Assembly (NCBI GenBank): GCA_017979445.1
Contig: CM030706.1
Span: forward strand, 18,214,967 to 18,278,966
Direction: 5' to 3'
DNA: 64,000 nucleotides
Source: Akebia trifoliata
Taxonomy: Eukaryota > Streptophyta > Magnoliopsida > Ranunculales > Lardizabalaceae
This document shows, piece after piece, positions 35,488 to 46,636 of this stretch. A program made the position numbers and the translations under genes. A model generated the notes under the pieces. The model was not told the origin of the DNA. It searched no databases and was given only the letters and a program-made list of their open reading frames with translations. Position 1 is the first letter of the stretch, and every line of letters starts with the position of its first letter.

Positions 35488-36317
35488 GTTTGGAGTCGCC
35501 ACCATTCTTTTTTGGAAATGGGTGTGAATGGGCACCCGAATCAATTTTTTGAAAATCATTTTTTCCATGACATTGTAGTGACTCTCATATGTTGGAAAGG
35601 ACAAGGTCTACCTAAGATCTAGGTAAGGAGGTCCGGTTAGAGGATGGGAAAGGTGTTAGGCACCTCATCCTCTCCACCAAAGGTGGTTACCTTGCTTGGC
35701 CATTTTATTTTGTAAAAATCTTAAGAAAATAAATATTAAAATGTATGAAAATGCATGATAAGGGTGGTGTGTACATTGAGTGAAATGTCTCCTTAACAAA
35801 GGGTTTTGATTTTCAACATGACATTAGGGGCATTCTATGGAAAAGAATGACCCATGTAGTCACATTAAATTTATGAATATGAATGTAGGTTTGAGCTTTT
35901 AGAGAGACTCCATGATGGAGTTCCCTTGAGGCTACAACCATAATGCATGTATGCATGGCTAGAAACTTAGTGTTTCACCCCATCAAGAGGGTGACACATT
36001 TCTTCATCATTGCCATGCATAAGTGAGTATGTGCATTGTGTACAATATGATGCATGATTGAGGTGAAAAAGACATCAACCCCCATCCTTTCGATCGAACC
36101 TTAGTCCAATCTACCGGGGATGGGAGAGGGTATGCATTACATCCTAAGGCTTTCTAACAAGAAAATAAAGTAGAGGGTTAGAAGAAGAAGATGCAAGCTT
36201 TGAAGTAAATAAACTACATGTTAAACCCCACCTTGTCCCTTGATGAACTTGGACCTTGAAAAGTAAACTTGAGAGTTGAGTGATATGGTTGAAGGTTGGG
36301 GTGAAGCTTAGAAGATG
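35488..36317 (-). repeat. LTR fragment of a third type (family C)
   Basis: Begins TTTGGAGTCGCCACCATTC, like OG1 LTR bases 15649-15667, so it is an LTR truncated at its primer-site side. It keeps the LTR hairpin with a different stem (GAGGATG/CATCCTC, 35640-35646 and 35666-35672) around GGTGTTAGGCACC. The remaining sequence differs from families A and B. It runs into the assembly gap, so its outer end is unseen. Confidence 0.72.
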
Positions 36318-36417
36318 NNNNNNNNNNNNNNNNNNNNNNNNNNNNNNNNNNNNNNNNNNNNNNNNNNNNNNNNNNNNNNNNNNNNNNNNNNNNNNNNNNN
36401 NNNNNNNNNNNNNNNNN
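36318..36417. other. Assembly gap, 100 N
   Basis: Exactly 100 N, the usual placeholder for a scaffold gap of unknown size. Frames translated across it are meaningless. Confidence 0.98.
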
Positions 36418-37559
36418 CAGCAAGCTAAAGATCTAAATAAAACTTGGCTTTGAGAAGAAGGGAAAAGAAGAAATAACAATTAAATTTTGAAAAAATTTAG
36501 TTTAACCAAAAAAATCGTGCAGCTATACCAAAATTACTCAAACGTGACAATGGGGTTTAAATGGTTGAAGGTTCCACAAAAAGTACAAAATTACAACCCC
36601 CTGCTCTTGCACCACGAGTATGGTTTACTCATCAAAAAGTGGCCATTCTGTAACATATTTTAACAGACACAACAAAAATAGTTGTTTTTAGCGACACATT
36701 TTTAGTGGAGGGCAAAATAGGCGCCACTATAGACCATAGCTCGCATGCGAAAAAAAAATGAAATTTCATGAAAAACCTCTCTCCCCCTGTATCATCAGAT
36801 TTTGTGAAAAAAACACACACACACACACACACACTCTCTCTCTCTGTCAAGTTCATCTTATCTCCTCTACATCTAGGGTTTCGATTTTAATGGAGGAAAC
36901 CTTCCCTTCTAATAGGTATCTCTCTCTCACTCTTGTGTATCAAGTTCATCTCATCTTCTCTTCACATTCTCTGGAGTTTTGAGAATCGAAATCTTAGATT
37001 TCGTAGTTCTTTGAAGTTTTGAGAATCCAAATTGCTCTCTCTCTCTCTTTGTATCAAGTTCATCTCATCTCTCCTCTTCACACTCTCTGAAGTTTTAAGA
37101 ATCGAAATCACAGATTTTGTAGCTCATTGAGGTTTTGAGAATCCAAATATCTCTCTCTGTATCAAGTTCATCTCATCTTCTCTTCACATTCTCTGAAGTT
37201 TTGAGAATCAAAATCGCATATTTCATAGTTTTTTTAGGCTTTGAGAATCCAAATCACAAAACAAGGTATGATTCTTATAATAAGATTTCTACGATTTCTT
37301 TCTCCCATCGAATTCAATGAATTTATAGTATTTGGGGGAGATTTTCATGAAAATCCCAGCTGAAGTATGTATGGAATTTTTCTTATCTTTCCTTTGAAGT
37401 AGTAAGCGATTGTGATATAATTTAAAGATGATTTTGTCTTTTGTACGTTAAATGAGGACTGTTTAAGAAGATCATTGACTTTGAATCTAAATAATTGTAA
37501 AAAAGAAACTTTATTTTGGTTTGTGAATTTGAAAGAAATCAAGATATTTTGTTCTTTGG
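36418..37559. other. Unidentified segment with microsatellite and 115-bp tandem repeat
   Basis: No recognisable transposon protein. (AC)n followed by (TC)n lies at about 36812-36845. A unit of about 110-120 bp containing TGTATCAAGTTCATCTCATC, TTTTGAGAATCGAAATC and TTGAGAATCCAAAT recurs about 3.5 times over 36845-37260. An ATG at about 36890 gives MEETFPSNR followed by GTATCT, which could be a first exon plus splice donor of a lost gene, but nothing downstream supports it. Confidence 0.5.
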
Positions 37560-37977
37560 TGTAGACACCCTATTTTTTCACTCGCCTGAATAATCAACTC
37601 GTTAACCCGATTGCGACAATTCCCAATGATGGATGAATATTCCAATATTTTATTTGTTACTAAATATGTTTTAGAAATTCAGATGAGGTATCTCAAACAA
37701 ACTAAACTTTAGAAACCACGCTACGCTAGGAAAATAAGACCTAAAAACATAGAAATCATCATTTTTTAGACAAAAGCTTTACTAAAAAAATTACTAAAAA
37801 ATGACAAAATTACCAAAATACCCTTAAAATCAAAACATCTTTAGAGCCCACATTACGTTTAGGAAAATCCTTTCGAACACATAAAACAACAAATTGAAAT
37901 CAAATAAATTATTCTGTCAATTTTCACCAAATTCGATAAAATTACGAAAATGCCCCTCATAAGGTTTATAATCATTT
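37560..37977 (+). repeat. Family B LTR fragment, split by OG5
   Basis: TGTAGACACCCTATTTTTTCAC... matches the start of the OG4 LTR (30173-30600). It ends abruptly where the OG5 LTR begins at 37978. The five bases before the OG5 LTR are CATTT, a candidate target duplication whose partner is not found. Confidence 0.8.
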
Positions 37978-39390
37978 TGTAGACACCCAAATTTAAGTGG
38001 GCCCTCAACGTAAAATGCCCAAAAAGATAATAAAAATTGTATTGGGCCCTCGAAGCCCATACCTCCAAAAGTCCTTTTTCCCTCTCAATAAATGGCCCAA
38101 GCTTACTCACGTGGCCCATGGACCCAAAACCCTTTTTTTATACTCCTAAAACTCAACCCAACATAAATCCAATCCAACCTAAGCCCATCACCTAAAACCC
38201 AACCATTCCTTAATCTAATCCACTACCAAAGCCCAAAGCCTAACTCATTACCCAAGCCTAACACTACAAAGCCCACAAGACATTATCCATATCCAATTCA
38301 TTTTCCAACCCACAACCCCAACCCATAAATCATTATCTACATCAAACCAATCACCAATTTATCATAAAAAGGTGACACATGTCATCTCCCCACTCACCTC
38401 CCTCATTTAATCACCTACCCCCATCATCTTTTTTTAAATAATTCATCAAACCTATCACTTCTCTCAAAAAATCACTTCAAAAAATCACACCTCAATCAAA
38501 CACTTTACACCTTACAGCCCCATTCTCTCCATCAACCATCACTCACCTCATCTCACCAAACACTCTACCCAAATGGATTTGGATAAGATCCAAACCATTT
38601 GGGTCAAAATACAACTCATTTCCCTCATTACATAACTACCTTCATTTCCATTTAAAATTTGATATCCTTCATCTCTAAAACCCATGCCATTATCCATTCT
38701 TCCAATCCTTCACCCCATTATACCCCTAAAATAACTCCCCAACTTCTATAAAAACCCCTCCATTCTCCCCTCACAAGCCTAATGAAAAATCCAAGGTTTA
38801 ACCTTCAAGAATATTAAAAAAGAACTCATTCTCTTTACACTCTACTCTTAACTCATTCCACTACCTTCAACTTTCAATTCTCAACATCCTTTCAAGTAAG
38901 TCAAAGAAGGAACAAGGTAGGTTTCGATAAAAGCACACCCCCTCTAACTTTCCTTTTCTACTCATCCCTTTCTCTACACATTTGCATACACCACAATGGT
39001 TTGAACCATTGAAAGGGGCCCCTTTTTCAATAAAGGTGTCCTTAATGGATTAAATCAACATCAAAGTTCCTCCTACATGGGATTTTTTCGATTTCTATCA
39101 TTTTATTTACATTTCCAAAAGTTGACCGAATCTGACGTTACCACCAACTGTGGATAAAGTAGGGTGCCTAACACTTACCCTACTCCATAAATGGACTCCC
39201 TTACCTAAATCAAAAGTTGGACCATGTACCTTGTCGTTACAAGAGTTATCAAATGTCAAAATGTCATACTTTTCGAAAAATGTGACATCGGGTGACTATT
39301 CACACCCATTTACCAATTTTGAATGGTGGCGATTCCAAAACACCCCAAAGTGGAAGGATATTTCAAGATGATGAAATTCCCGTGTCCACA
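37978..39390 (+). repeat. OG5 5' LTR (family A)
   Basis: TGTAGACACCCAAATTTAAGTGGGCCC... to ...CCGTGTCCACA; the plus-strand relative of the OG1 LTR but about 0.4 kb shorter. Hairpin arms AGTAGGG/CCCTACT lie at 39158-39164 and 39178-39184 around TGCCTAACACTTA. A primer-site core copy with one change (TGGCGATTCC) is at 39327-39336. Confidence 0.86.
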
Positions 39391-39393
39391 GCT

Positions 39394-39411
39394 TGGCGAC
39401 TCCATTGGGAA
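39394..39411 (+). other. OG5 primer-binding site
   Basis: TGGCGACTCCATTGGGAA, four bases after the LTR end, matching the first eleven bases of the other sites in this window. Confidence 0.74.
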
Positions 39412-40203
39412 CCAACACTATTGGGTACGATCCTCTTTCGATTCGGTCATTGTTTCTATAAAAAAATGTTTCTGTTTTTGCATTTGTGCTTACCTCCTAA
39501 CATTTTTCATGTCTCTTTTTTTATTTTTTTATTGTCGTGGGAGAATGCTTATAATATTTACTTATTTCGCGCTTTGTATATTTGTGTTATTTTGTTGGAC
39601 AAGGAATGTAAGGATGGATACATTTTTCAAAAAAATGCACACGCACATGCACATGCGATTCATAACCCAATGCATAAGCCACCCCCTTCCTTGTTAAATT
39701 TCTATCCCCGGATGCCGGTACTCTCAAGCCCCCGAGATAGTTATTTTGGGTGACGGGGAGGAGAACATCCACCCCATTCACCAACCTAAGACGTGGACAT
39801 TTCAATATCCATCGAGGTTTGAAGAATGGATATCCGAAAAACTACCCATAAACCCGCATGCATCGAAATTTAATTAAAAGACAAAGGACACTAAGATTTT
39901 CAAAAATTAATTCCGTATCCATCCCACGTGTGTATGTTGTAATTTTATTTTATTTTCTTTTTAGCCCATGAAGGCAAGTTGTATAGATTTTAGGGAATTT
40001 TCACAATGTTTTCATCTGTATGTCCCCCTAGGTAAAAAGGGGAAATCTATTTTTTTTTATCCTTTACATCATAAAAATAATAATAATAATAATAATTTGG
40101 CTCAAGCCAAAAACAGAGGCTATGTGCCTCAAAATCTAGAAATTTTGGGCCAAAATGGGATGAGGACAAAAAACAGGGTCATTTCAGAATGCTAGAAAAG
40201 CTT

Positions 40204-40357
40204 CTGGTCCGTGTTTGAAGCACGGACTCAAGAAAAATGGTAAAGTCTGTGTTTAAAGCACGGACCAGTGAGAAAGAAAAAAAAATTGTTAAGGTTCTGG
40301 TCTGTATTTGAAGCACGGACCCGCATACAAATGTTAGGTCCGTACTTGAAAAACGGA
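40204..40357. repeat. CCGTG/CACGG palindrome cluster 1
   Basis: Four short palindromes of the form TCCGTG-N7-CACGGA spaced about 35-60 bp apart, e.g. TCCGTGTTTGAAGCACGGA at 40208. Some arms have single changes (TCTGTATTTGAAGCACGGA). The copies are edged by CTGGTCC/GGACCAG. Confidence 0.78.
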
Positions 40358-40589
40358 CCCAAAAAATACAAAAAGAATTATACTCATTTTGTTCCTTACA
40401 TCAGTCCTGACAACTTTTCTTCTAGACTTTATTTTTATTTTAAGTTTTAAGGCTTGAAAATGATTGAACGACTCACTTTACCGTTAAACTCAGGGCCTAC
40501 CACTTAGAATCGATCTCGCTCAAAATGAATTTTGCCCAATGTGGCTCACTATCAATCTCGATCATAATTAAACCCATTATCATCCTTCA

Positions 40590-41065
40590 CTGAGTATCCA
40601 CTTTATCAAATGGGTTTACGACCCATATCCGTCTTAAATGGGTCCACGACTCATACCCACTTCAAAAAAATGGGTCCACGACCCATATCCGTTTCAAATG
40701 GGTCGACGACCCATACCCATTTAAAAAATGGGTCCATGACCATATTTGTTTCAAATGGTCCACGACCCATATCTATTTCGAATGGGTCCACGACCCATAT
40801 CTGTTTCAAAATTGGGTCCATGACCTAGATCTGTTTCAACTGGGTCCACGACCCATATCCATTTCAACTGGGTCCGGCTCAAATCCATTTCAACTGGGTC
40901 CCCGACCCCGATCCGTTTCAACAGGGTCTCCGGCCTAGATCCGTTTCAACAGGGTTCGATCCATATCCATTTTGATTGGGTCCCCTACCTAGATCCATTT
41001 CAACAAGGTCCACGACCCAGATCCATTTCAAACTAGGTCCACGACCCATATCCTTTGACTTCGAT
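40590..41065 (+). repeat. OG5 leader 28-bp palindromic minisatellite
   Basis: About fifteen units near 28 bp, consensus TGGGTCCACGACCCATATCC plus GTTTCAA. Each unit centres on ATGGGTC-CAC-GACCCAT, a 7-bp inverted repeat. The same array, inverted, is in the OG6 leader at 57840-58030, where one stem reads CTGGGTT-GTG-AACCCAG. Confidence 0.85.
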
Positions 41066-41179
41066 CCAAACCATAACTCGTATACCACCCATCAAGATTA
41101 ACATTAGGGTGGTCAATATAAATGAATCCAACTATTTTCAAAAAAATAATAATAATAATAATTACCGGCTGAATTGATG

Positions 41180-41425
41180 ACTTTTGTAGAAAAATGGTTA
41201 CTCAAGCGCGGGGTCTAACAGAGTTACCTTATTGATTCTTTGGTCTCGATGGCGCGGAGCTCGTGTGAGACCTTGGATTTGATGAAGATTTGGTGATTTT
41301 AAAATTTGGGTATTTGTCGGTCGTGTTTTAACAAATCGAAATTGAGTGCAACTCGAAAGGTTTTTGAAATTTCTGATTTGATTTGTTTTTTTTTATTTTT
41401 TTATTTTTTTATTTTTATTTATTGA
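41180..41425 (-). other. OG6 3' noncoding end
   Basis: Bases 41195-41300 parallel 595-700 of OG1 (CACGGGGTCTGAC against CGCGGGGTCTAAC, CCTCG..TGGC..GGAGCT.GTGTGAG), and both run into a T-rich tract (41385-41423 here). No polypurine tract or LTR follows on the left. Confidence 0.58.
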
Positions 41426-41426
41426 C

Positions 41427-41612
41427 CCGTGCTTGAGGCACGGATGACATTTAGAAAAATTTAACCCGTGTTCAAAACACGGATGGCTTTATTCTTATCT
41501 CATCCGTGTCTAAGGCACGGATCCAATGAAGCTCTCTTCATCCGTGTTGGTGATACGGATAGATCAAATTTTGCTTCATCCGTACTGGTAACACGGACCA
41601 GTATGAATCCAA
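41427..41612. repeat. CCGTG/CACGG palindrome cluster 2
   Basis: Five palindromes about 35-45 bp apart: CCGTGCTTGAGGCACGG near 41428, CCGTGTTCAAAACACGG near 41466, TCCGTGTCTAAGGCACGGA near 41504, then two weaker ones ending ACACGGACCAG near 41611. It lies directly ahead of the pyrimidine-rich 5' leader of the PMD gene. Confidence 0.8.
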
Positions 41613-41639
41613 ACGTTTCAAAACCTGCGCGCTCTTTCA

Positions 41640-44600
41640 TTTTCGGTTTCTTTCAGTTTTTCTTCCTTTCTTCCTTTTCTCTGGCGATTTCTCTCCCTTC
41701 TCTTCGTCTCCTTCTTGGTTTGACCACTTGGCTTAGTCGTTAGGATTACTCGGAGTGCACATGTGGTCTTTGGGTGCTTGAGAGCGACTTAAAGCTTCTT
41801 GGGCGAGTTACGCGTTAGAGGTGAGTTTTGTTTTATTCTCTCTTTTCTTGTTTTCATTTGCCATATGAAAATGATAATGAACACCTTGACTTTTACCGAT
41901 CATAGACTCTTCCCTTGTCATTTTTGTTGCCTTCGTTTGGACTTCTTTATATCGTGATGATTCCGGAATGTCTGAGACGAGTCATGCTTGCCTTTTTTAA
42001 ATGTCTTCATGTTTTGAGAATAGTGTATATTATCTTTCGTTGTCACTTGTCGTCTCCTTATCTTGCTTGCCTTATTTCAATTGCTATTGTATTATGTGTT
42101 TGGCCTTGAATGCATAGTGGTGGTGGGCTTGTGTAGTTTGGAAGTGATGATGGTTGAGTGTGAATCATGTAGGGATGATGGTTGAGGGCGACTTATGTTG
42201 GGATTTAGTATTTAGGGTGGTACATGGGGACCGGGGTGGTTTGTTTGAGGGATCGTTTAGTGAAGAAGTGATGGTATAGATGGGTTAAAGGGGTATTTTG
42301 GAAATTGCTTTTGGGCGGGAAGAGATGTAGTTTAAGGGTCGTTTTGGGGTTGGTATAAGACCGGTTGGCTTTGGGCTGTTTCGAAACTATTCGAATGAAT
42401 CAGATCCTTTCTTCTTTCCTTTTTTATTTATTGTTTTTTATTTATTTATTTTTATTTGACCGTGTTTGTTTTTCCTTTCACGTTTCTCATCCTCTTTAAA
42501 ATATGAATATTTCGTTTTGCTTTGAGAACCCATGTTCGCTTGCTTTCTAATGCTCTCTTGATAGGGTTGTGACAGTCCATGGGTACGAATGGGTATGGTT
42601 TTGGGTTTAAACTGGGTTTCGCTAGGTTTCGCTAGGTCAAAATGGGTTAACCGGGTTGACTAGGTTTTGATTGGCTTTGATTAGGTTGACTGGGTTTAAA
42701 CTGGTTTGATTTGGTTTGGGGTTAGACTGGGTTGAATTGACTACGATTAATCGAGTTGACTGGGTTTGGATAGGGCTGGATTGACTTGAGTTGACTGGGT
42801 ATGACTCGGGTTGACCAAGTTTGACTTAGATGGACTGGGATCGATCGAATCCATTGGGTTTGGTTAGACTTCAACTGGGATTGGCCAGATCAGCCGGGTA
42901 TTATTCTGATTTGACTAGGTTGGTTTGACTCAGATTTGACTGGGTTTAACTGGGTTGACTGAGTAGACTAGGTTTTGACTGGATTGTCCTTGGGTTTTGA
43001 CTTAGGCGGATTAGTTTGACTGAGTTGACTGGGTGTGGATTGATTGGGTTAACTCGATCTAAGGCTGAACTGGGTTGACTAGATTTTGGTTGGACTTCGA
43101 GTTGACTGGGATTGGATTGGTTTTGACTAGATTTAAGGGTTGACTTGATCTTGGGTCGACTGAATTGGACATGTTCACTGAGTTGAGTAGGGTTGGATCG
43201 GTTTTGGGTGAGTCGATCGAGTTGACTGGGTTTTAGGTTGAGTTGACCTAGGTTTGACTTTGGTTGGATGGGTTTGACTTAGATTTAACCTAGATGGGAT
43301 GGGTTGGACTGAGTTTGACTTTTTGGTTGACTAAGTTAGGTTGGTTTGACTCAACTAGGCTAGTTTTGGCTTAGGTTGGCCAGGTTTAGTGGGTTAGCTA
43401 GGTAGGACACTGATTGATTGGGTTTAAGCTGGTTTGACTCGATTTGGTTAGGTTTAACCTAGGCAACTTCATCGAGATACGTGATTTTTTGCATTGTTGA
43501 TTGATCACATGGCGACTTGCAGATGGGTAGAGAGCGGAGGAGCCGAGTAGTGCATCAATCATCCGATGAGGAGGAGGAGGCGAGGCCCCAGACTCGGGCT
43601 CGCATTGCCTTGGGGTTCGGTGTGGCCACAGAGTATGGTTGGCCGAGACAGCCTTCACGTAAGCCCGATTCATCGTTAGTAGCTGGTTCTTCGTCTTGCA
43701 GTAGGGCAGATGAGGCCAGTTCTTCTCATAGTGGTCCAGCTGAGGATCTGCCGAGCGGTAATGGTGGTAGAGGTCGACGCGGTGGCCGAGGTCGGGCGGA
43801 TAGGGCCATAGGTGCTGGTAGAGTCGGCAGAGAGGTTCCCAGGGTTGAGATCCCTGTAGAGGAATGTGAGAGAGTACCAGATACCTCTCTTCTCCGTAGA
43901 TTAGGGAGGTATGTCTCCATGTTAGTTCGTTTGGACATTCCTACCCCCTATCCTTCAGCCATCTTCAGGGGTAGGTGGAGTGCTTTTCTTCCTACCGCCG
44001 CCCTATTCTCGGATGATATTCGAAAGCAGTTTGCCACTGTGGGCTTTGGCGCTTTCTTGCAGATACCGTCTTTCAAGGCGGATCGACCTTTGTTCTTGGC
44101 CATGGTAGAGAGGTTTCCGACGATTCATTCTTTCCACCTGCCTGAGGTGGGAGATAGGCATCAGGCCTTCAGATTTTGTCTCCATTACTGGCATTGCTAT
44201 GGACGGAGAGCCTTTGCCTTTGACCATGCTGACGGTGCAAGAGGTGGGGGAGTTTTTGGGCATTACTAGAGTCCCTGACTCCATGGTAGGGAAGCAGGGG
44301 AGGATCAGTACGGAGGTGCTGATGGGTTTGTTGTTGATCGAGGGGGAGAACGAGGCTCCGCTCACCTATAGAGAGAGATCAGCCCATTTTGGAGACAGAG
44401 ATTTTGACACCATTTTCCGCATCTGCTTCCTTCTTCTCATTGGTAGTTGCTTCTTTTTGGAGGATGATTCTTTCGTTTCTACCACCTTTCTCTCTGTCAT
44501 GCGTGACATCGACCACATTGGCGATTTTGATTGGGGGAGCCTTATATATGGTACTATATTGGCTGGGCTTGATCGAGTAGTGGCGGGCATTACTGCTCCT

Positions 44601-46144
44601 CGTGGAGCGGGCATTACTGCTCCTCGTGGAGCTGGCATTTCCACTCGATTCTTCTGGCATTTTATCGAGGTAAACTAGATCCTGATTTTATTTCTCTGTC
44701 TGATTCTCTTTCCATTTCCTGTTTTCTCGTCTGACGCCTCATTTTCTCTTTCAGATCTTTGTTCACGTCTACTTTCCCTTTTATCTGGCCACCCGTCGTC
44801 ATCCTGACGAGGGTTACCCATTGGGGACGTTTTGGGCCACCAGAGATGCTTGGGCTATTAGGAGCAGCCCTAGGAGTGCCCGAGCCCACATTGATCGGTG
44901 TCGACTTCGAGATGTGAGTAATCTACCCTTTTCCTTTCTGTTTGACCTTGGCGCTATCCATGTCTGTTATCTGACTATCTCTTTTGCAGATATTTTCCGT
45001 TACTTTACGAGACCTCCCCCGCACCGTCAGCAGGAGGCAGGAGGTGAGGAACGCCTATCGGCGTAACACCAGGCGACAGCACTACCCTTACTTCATTGGA
45101 GAGCAGCGATACACATTTTACCTGGGGGAGCATCTGTTTTTCCAGCATGATGGGAGTCTTCGTATTCCTGTCGGTCCACCTGAGCCCATTTCGGGGGTTA
45201 TGACGGTAGAGGAGTATCTCGCTCAGGTGATGGGTGTAGATGCGACTGGACTAGTGAGGGCCGATAATTTCCAAGCTTGGTTCCGAGAGGCGTCCATTGG
45301 GTGTCTCATGCCTGCAGTCACGGCTCGTGCTGGGATCACGGAGATCGGAGGGGTACTGTTACAGGAGCATGCCGTTACGGTACGTACGCTGTCATTGTCT
45401 TCTTTCTTTTGGAATTTTCTACTTTTTACCGTTCTCACTTGGTCAATTTTCTTGTTTTCAAGCTGATGATCTTCGTCGCCTTCGGGATGGGTATGACGTG
45501 ATCGAGGCTCAGGCGGCGAGGGCCGTGGAGATGGAGAACAGATGGAGGGCCTCTAGGGTGGAGGTGAAGGAGCAGGCTGCTCGTCTTGAGGAGTAGGAGG
45601 CTCGTCTCGAGACTCAGGCAGCCCGGATCCAGGAGCTGGAGTTAGAGATGGCCATGCGTGAGTCTCGTTTTCAGGGTGAGATGGTACGTCATTTCGTTTA
45701 TTTTCTGTTTTGTAGATCATAGCTCATGGTATTAAATCTTGATTGGTTCCAACATATGGTCTTTTCAGGACTACTATCGACGCCGAGATGGAGCAAGCAC
45801 CTCTGCGCGGCCTCCGACACCTCCTAGGGTAAGTATTTATATTTTAGTCGTTCATTTCTCTACCCGTGCTGCATATATCATTGTCGTTTGATATACTTTG
45901 TTTCTCTTATTTTCTGGCCTCCCCCTCCACTGGACCCTCTGTTCCAGGTACTAATCTCGCGGGGACTATAGAGCAGGATGCTGCCCTGGATGTTGAGCTT
46001 TTCTTCACGGATTCGGAGGGACGACTGCGGATGCATGGTCTGCCTTCTTCCGAGGTGTCTGGCTCGGGTGTGGTGGTCGGATCTTCTTCTGGAGCGATCC
46101 CAGAGACTCAGAGCGCCCGGGATGATGTTCCTCCCTCTATCTGA
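41640..46144 (+). pseudogene. Plant-mobile-domain (PMD) gene, antisense to OG6, nearly intact
   Basis: The inferred structure is a 5'UTR exon ending at 41820, intron 41821-43522, ATG at 43523, and coding exons 43523-44669, 44755-44913, 44990-45383, 45463-45683, 45769-45828 and about 45917-46144, with GT...AG introns and consistent phases except at the last. PMD-like blocks are FATVGFGAFLQIPSF, MVERFPTIHSFHLPE, DFVSITGIAMDGEPLPL and DWGSLIYGTILAGLD. The N-terminus is Arg/Gly-rich (GGRGRRGGRGRA); the C-terminal part is a Glu/Arg-rich coiled coil (EAQAARAVEMENRW). Lesions are one extra G in the GGG run near 44148 (exon length 3n+1), TAG at 45594-45596, and a last intron ending TG at 45915-45916 instead of AG. 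PMD proteins occur as host silencing factors (MAIN/MAIL1) and inside transposons; a role here is unknown. Confidence 0.75.
42560..43450 (+). repeat. Degenerate GGGTTGACT array in the PMD gene intron
   Basis: Nearly 0.9 kb built from variants of GGGTTGACTGGGTTT, GACTAGGTTTGACT and TTGACTTGGGTTGACT with no fixed period (roughly 10-25 bp). It is strongly G/T-biased on the plus strand and lies wholly within the inferred first intron. Confidence 0.8.
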
Positions 46145-46636
46145 TCTTATCGTACCTTGCACCATATATAAACATTCTTGTATTAGACTCAGACATATTT
46201 GTAAATAGTTTACTTATTATATACATATGCTTGTATGTTTATCATTCTTTGCATTTGTTGTATGACTATATGTGCGGTTCATTCGAGCATCTCGGGTGTG
46301 ATATCGATCATTGGGGCTTTTGGACCCTTTTGAGTGTCGGTGAGTCTACGGGCGGGTAAAGGGCGCGACGAGGGTCCCAAAGACCCTTCGAGTGTGCTCT
46401 TGAGTGGTGTGAGTCATTTGGGACTTATGGTGAGTGATGTGATCTTTCAAGGTCTGATTTGGCCTGCTATGCTTTTGACGAGTTCCTACATGCGCGACAT
46501 ATATCTTGAGAACTTTTGAGAGTTTTGAACACGCTTATCGAGCATGTAGGAATTTCTATCATTTTTATGTAACATTATGTAATCCAGAATTATCAGCATT
46601 TCAAATGTCTTGGGTCCCAAGGCTGAAGAATGTTCT
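46145..46636 (+). other. Spacer between the two antisense genes
   Basis: Contains the expected PMD 3'UTR: AT-rich sequence with ATATATAAACATTC near 46164 and several TGTAT/TTTGTA motifs after the stop at 46142-46144. I see no third gene; the 61-codon frame at 46334 is not recognised. Confidence 0.55.

Larger units (their letters stand above)
39412..41160 (+). other. OG5 leader, noncoding, truncated
   Basis: It contains CTCAAGCCAAAAACAGAGG...GTGCCTCAAAAT near 40100, the inverted form of the OG1 leader block at 15152, then a palindrome cluster and a 28-bp array. There is no gag after it: at about 41100-41180, around an (ATA)n run, the sequence changes to what looks like the 3' region of a minus-strand element. 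ORFs such as 39150-39753 and 40610-40828 are by-products of LTR and repeat sequence. Confidence 0.66.

Noticed and set aside
36144..36479. Frames across the N run
   Set aside because: They consist of undetermined residues over an assembly gap.
39150..39753. Two overlapping frames of 124-153 codons at the OG5 LTR end
   Set aside because: They span the LTR hairpin, primer site and leader start, which are noncoding by position.
40204..40357. CRISPR-like array of short repeats
   Set aside because: Plant nuclear context; repeats are palindromes of variable sequence with irregular spacing and no constant repeat/spacer structure.
43398..43938. Minus-strand frames opposite the PMD gene
   Set aside because: Shadows of the G/C-rich plus-strand exon; no recognisable domain.
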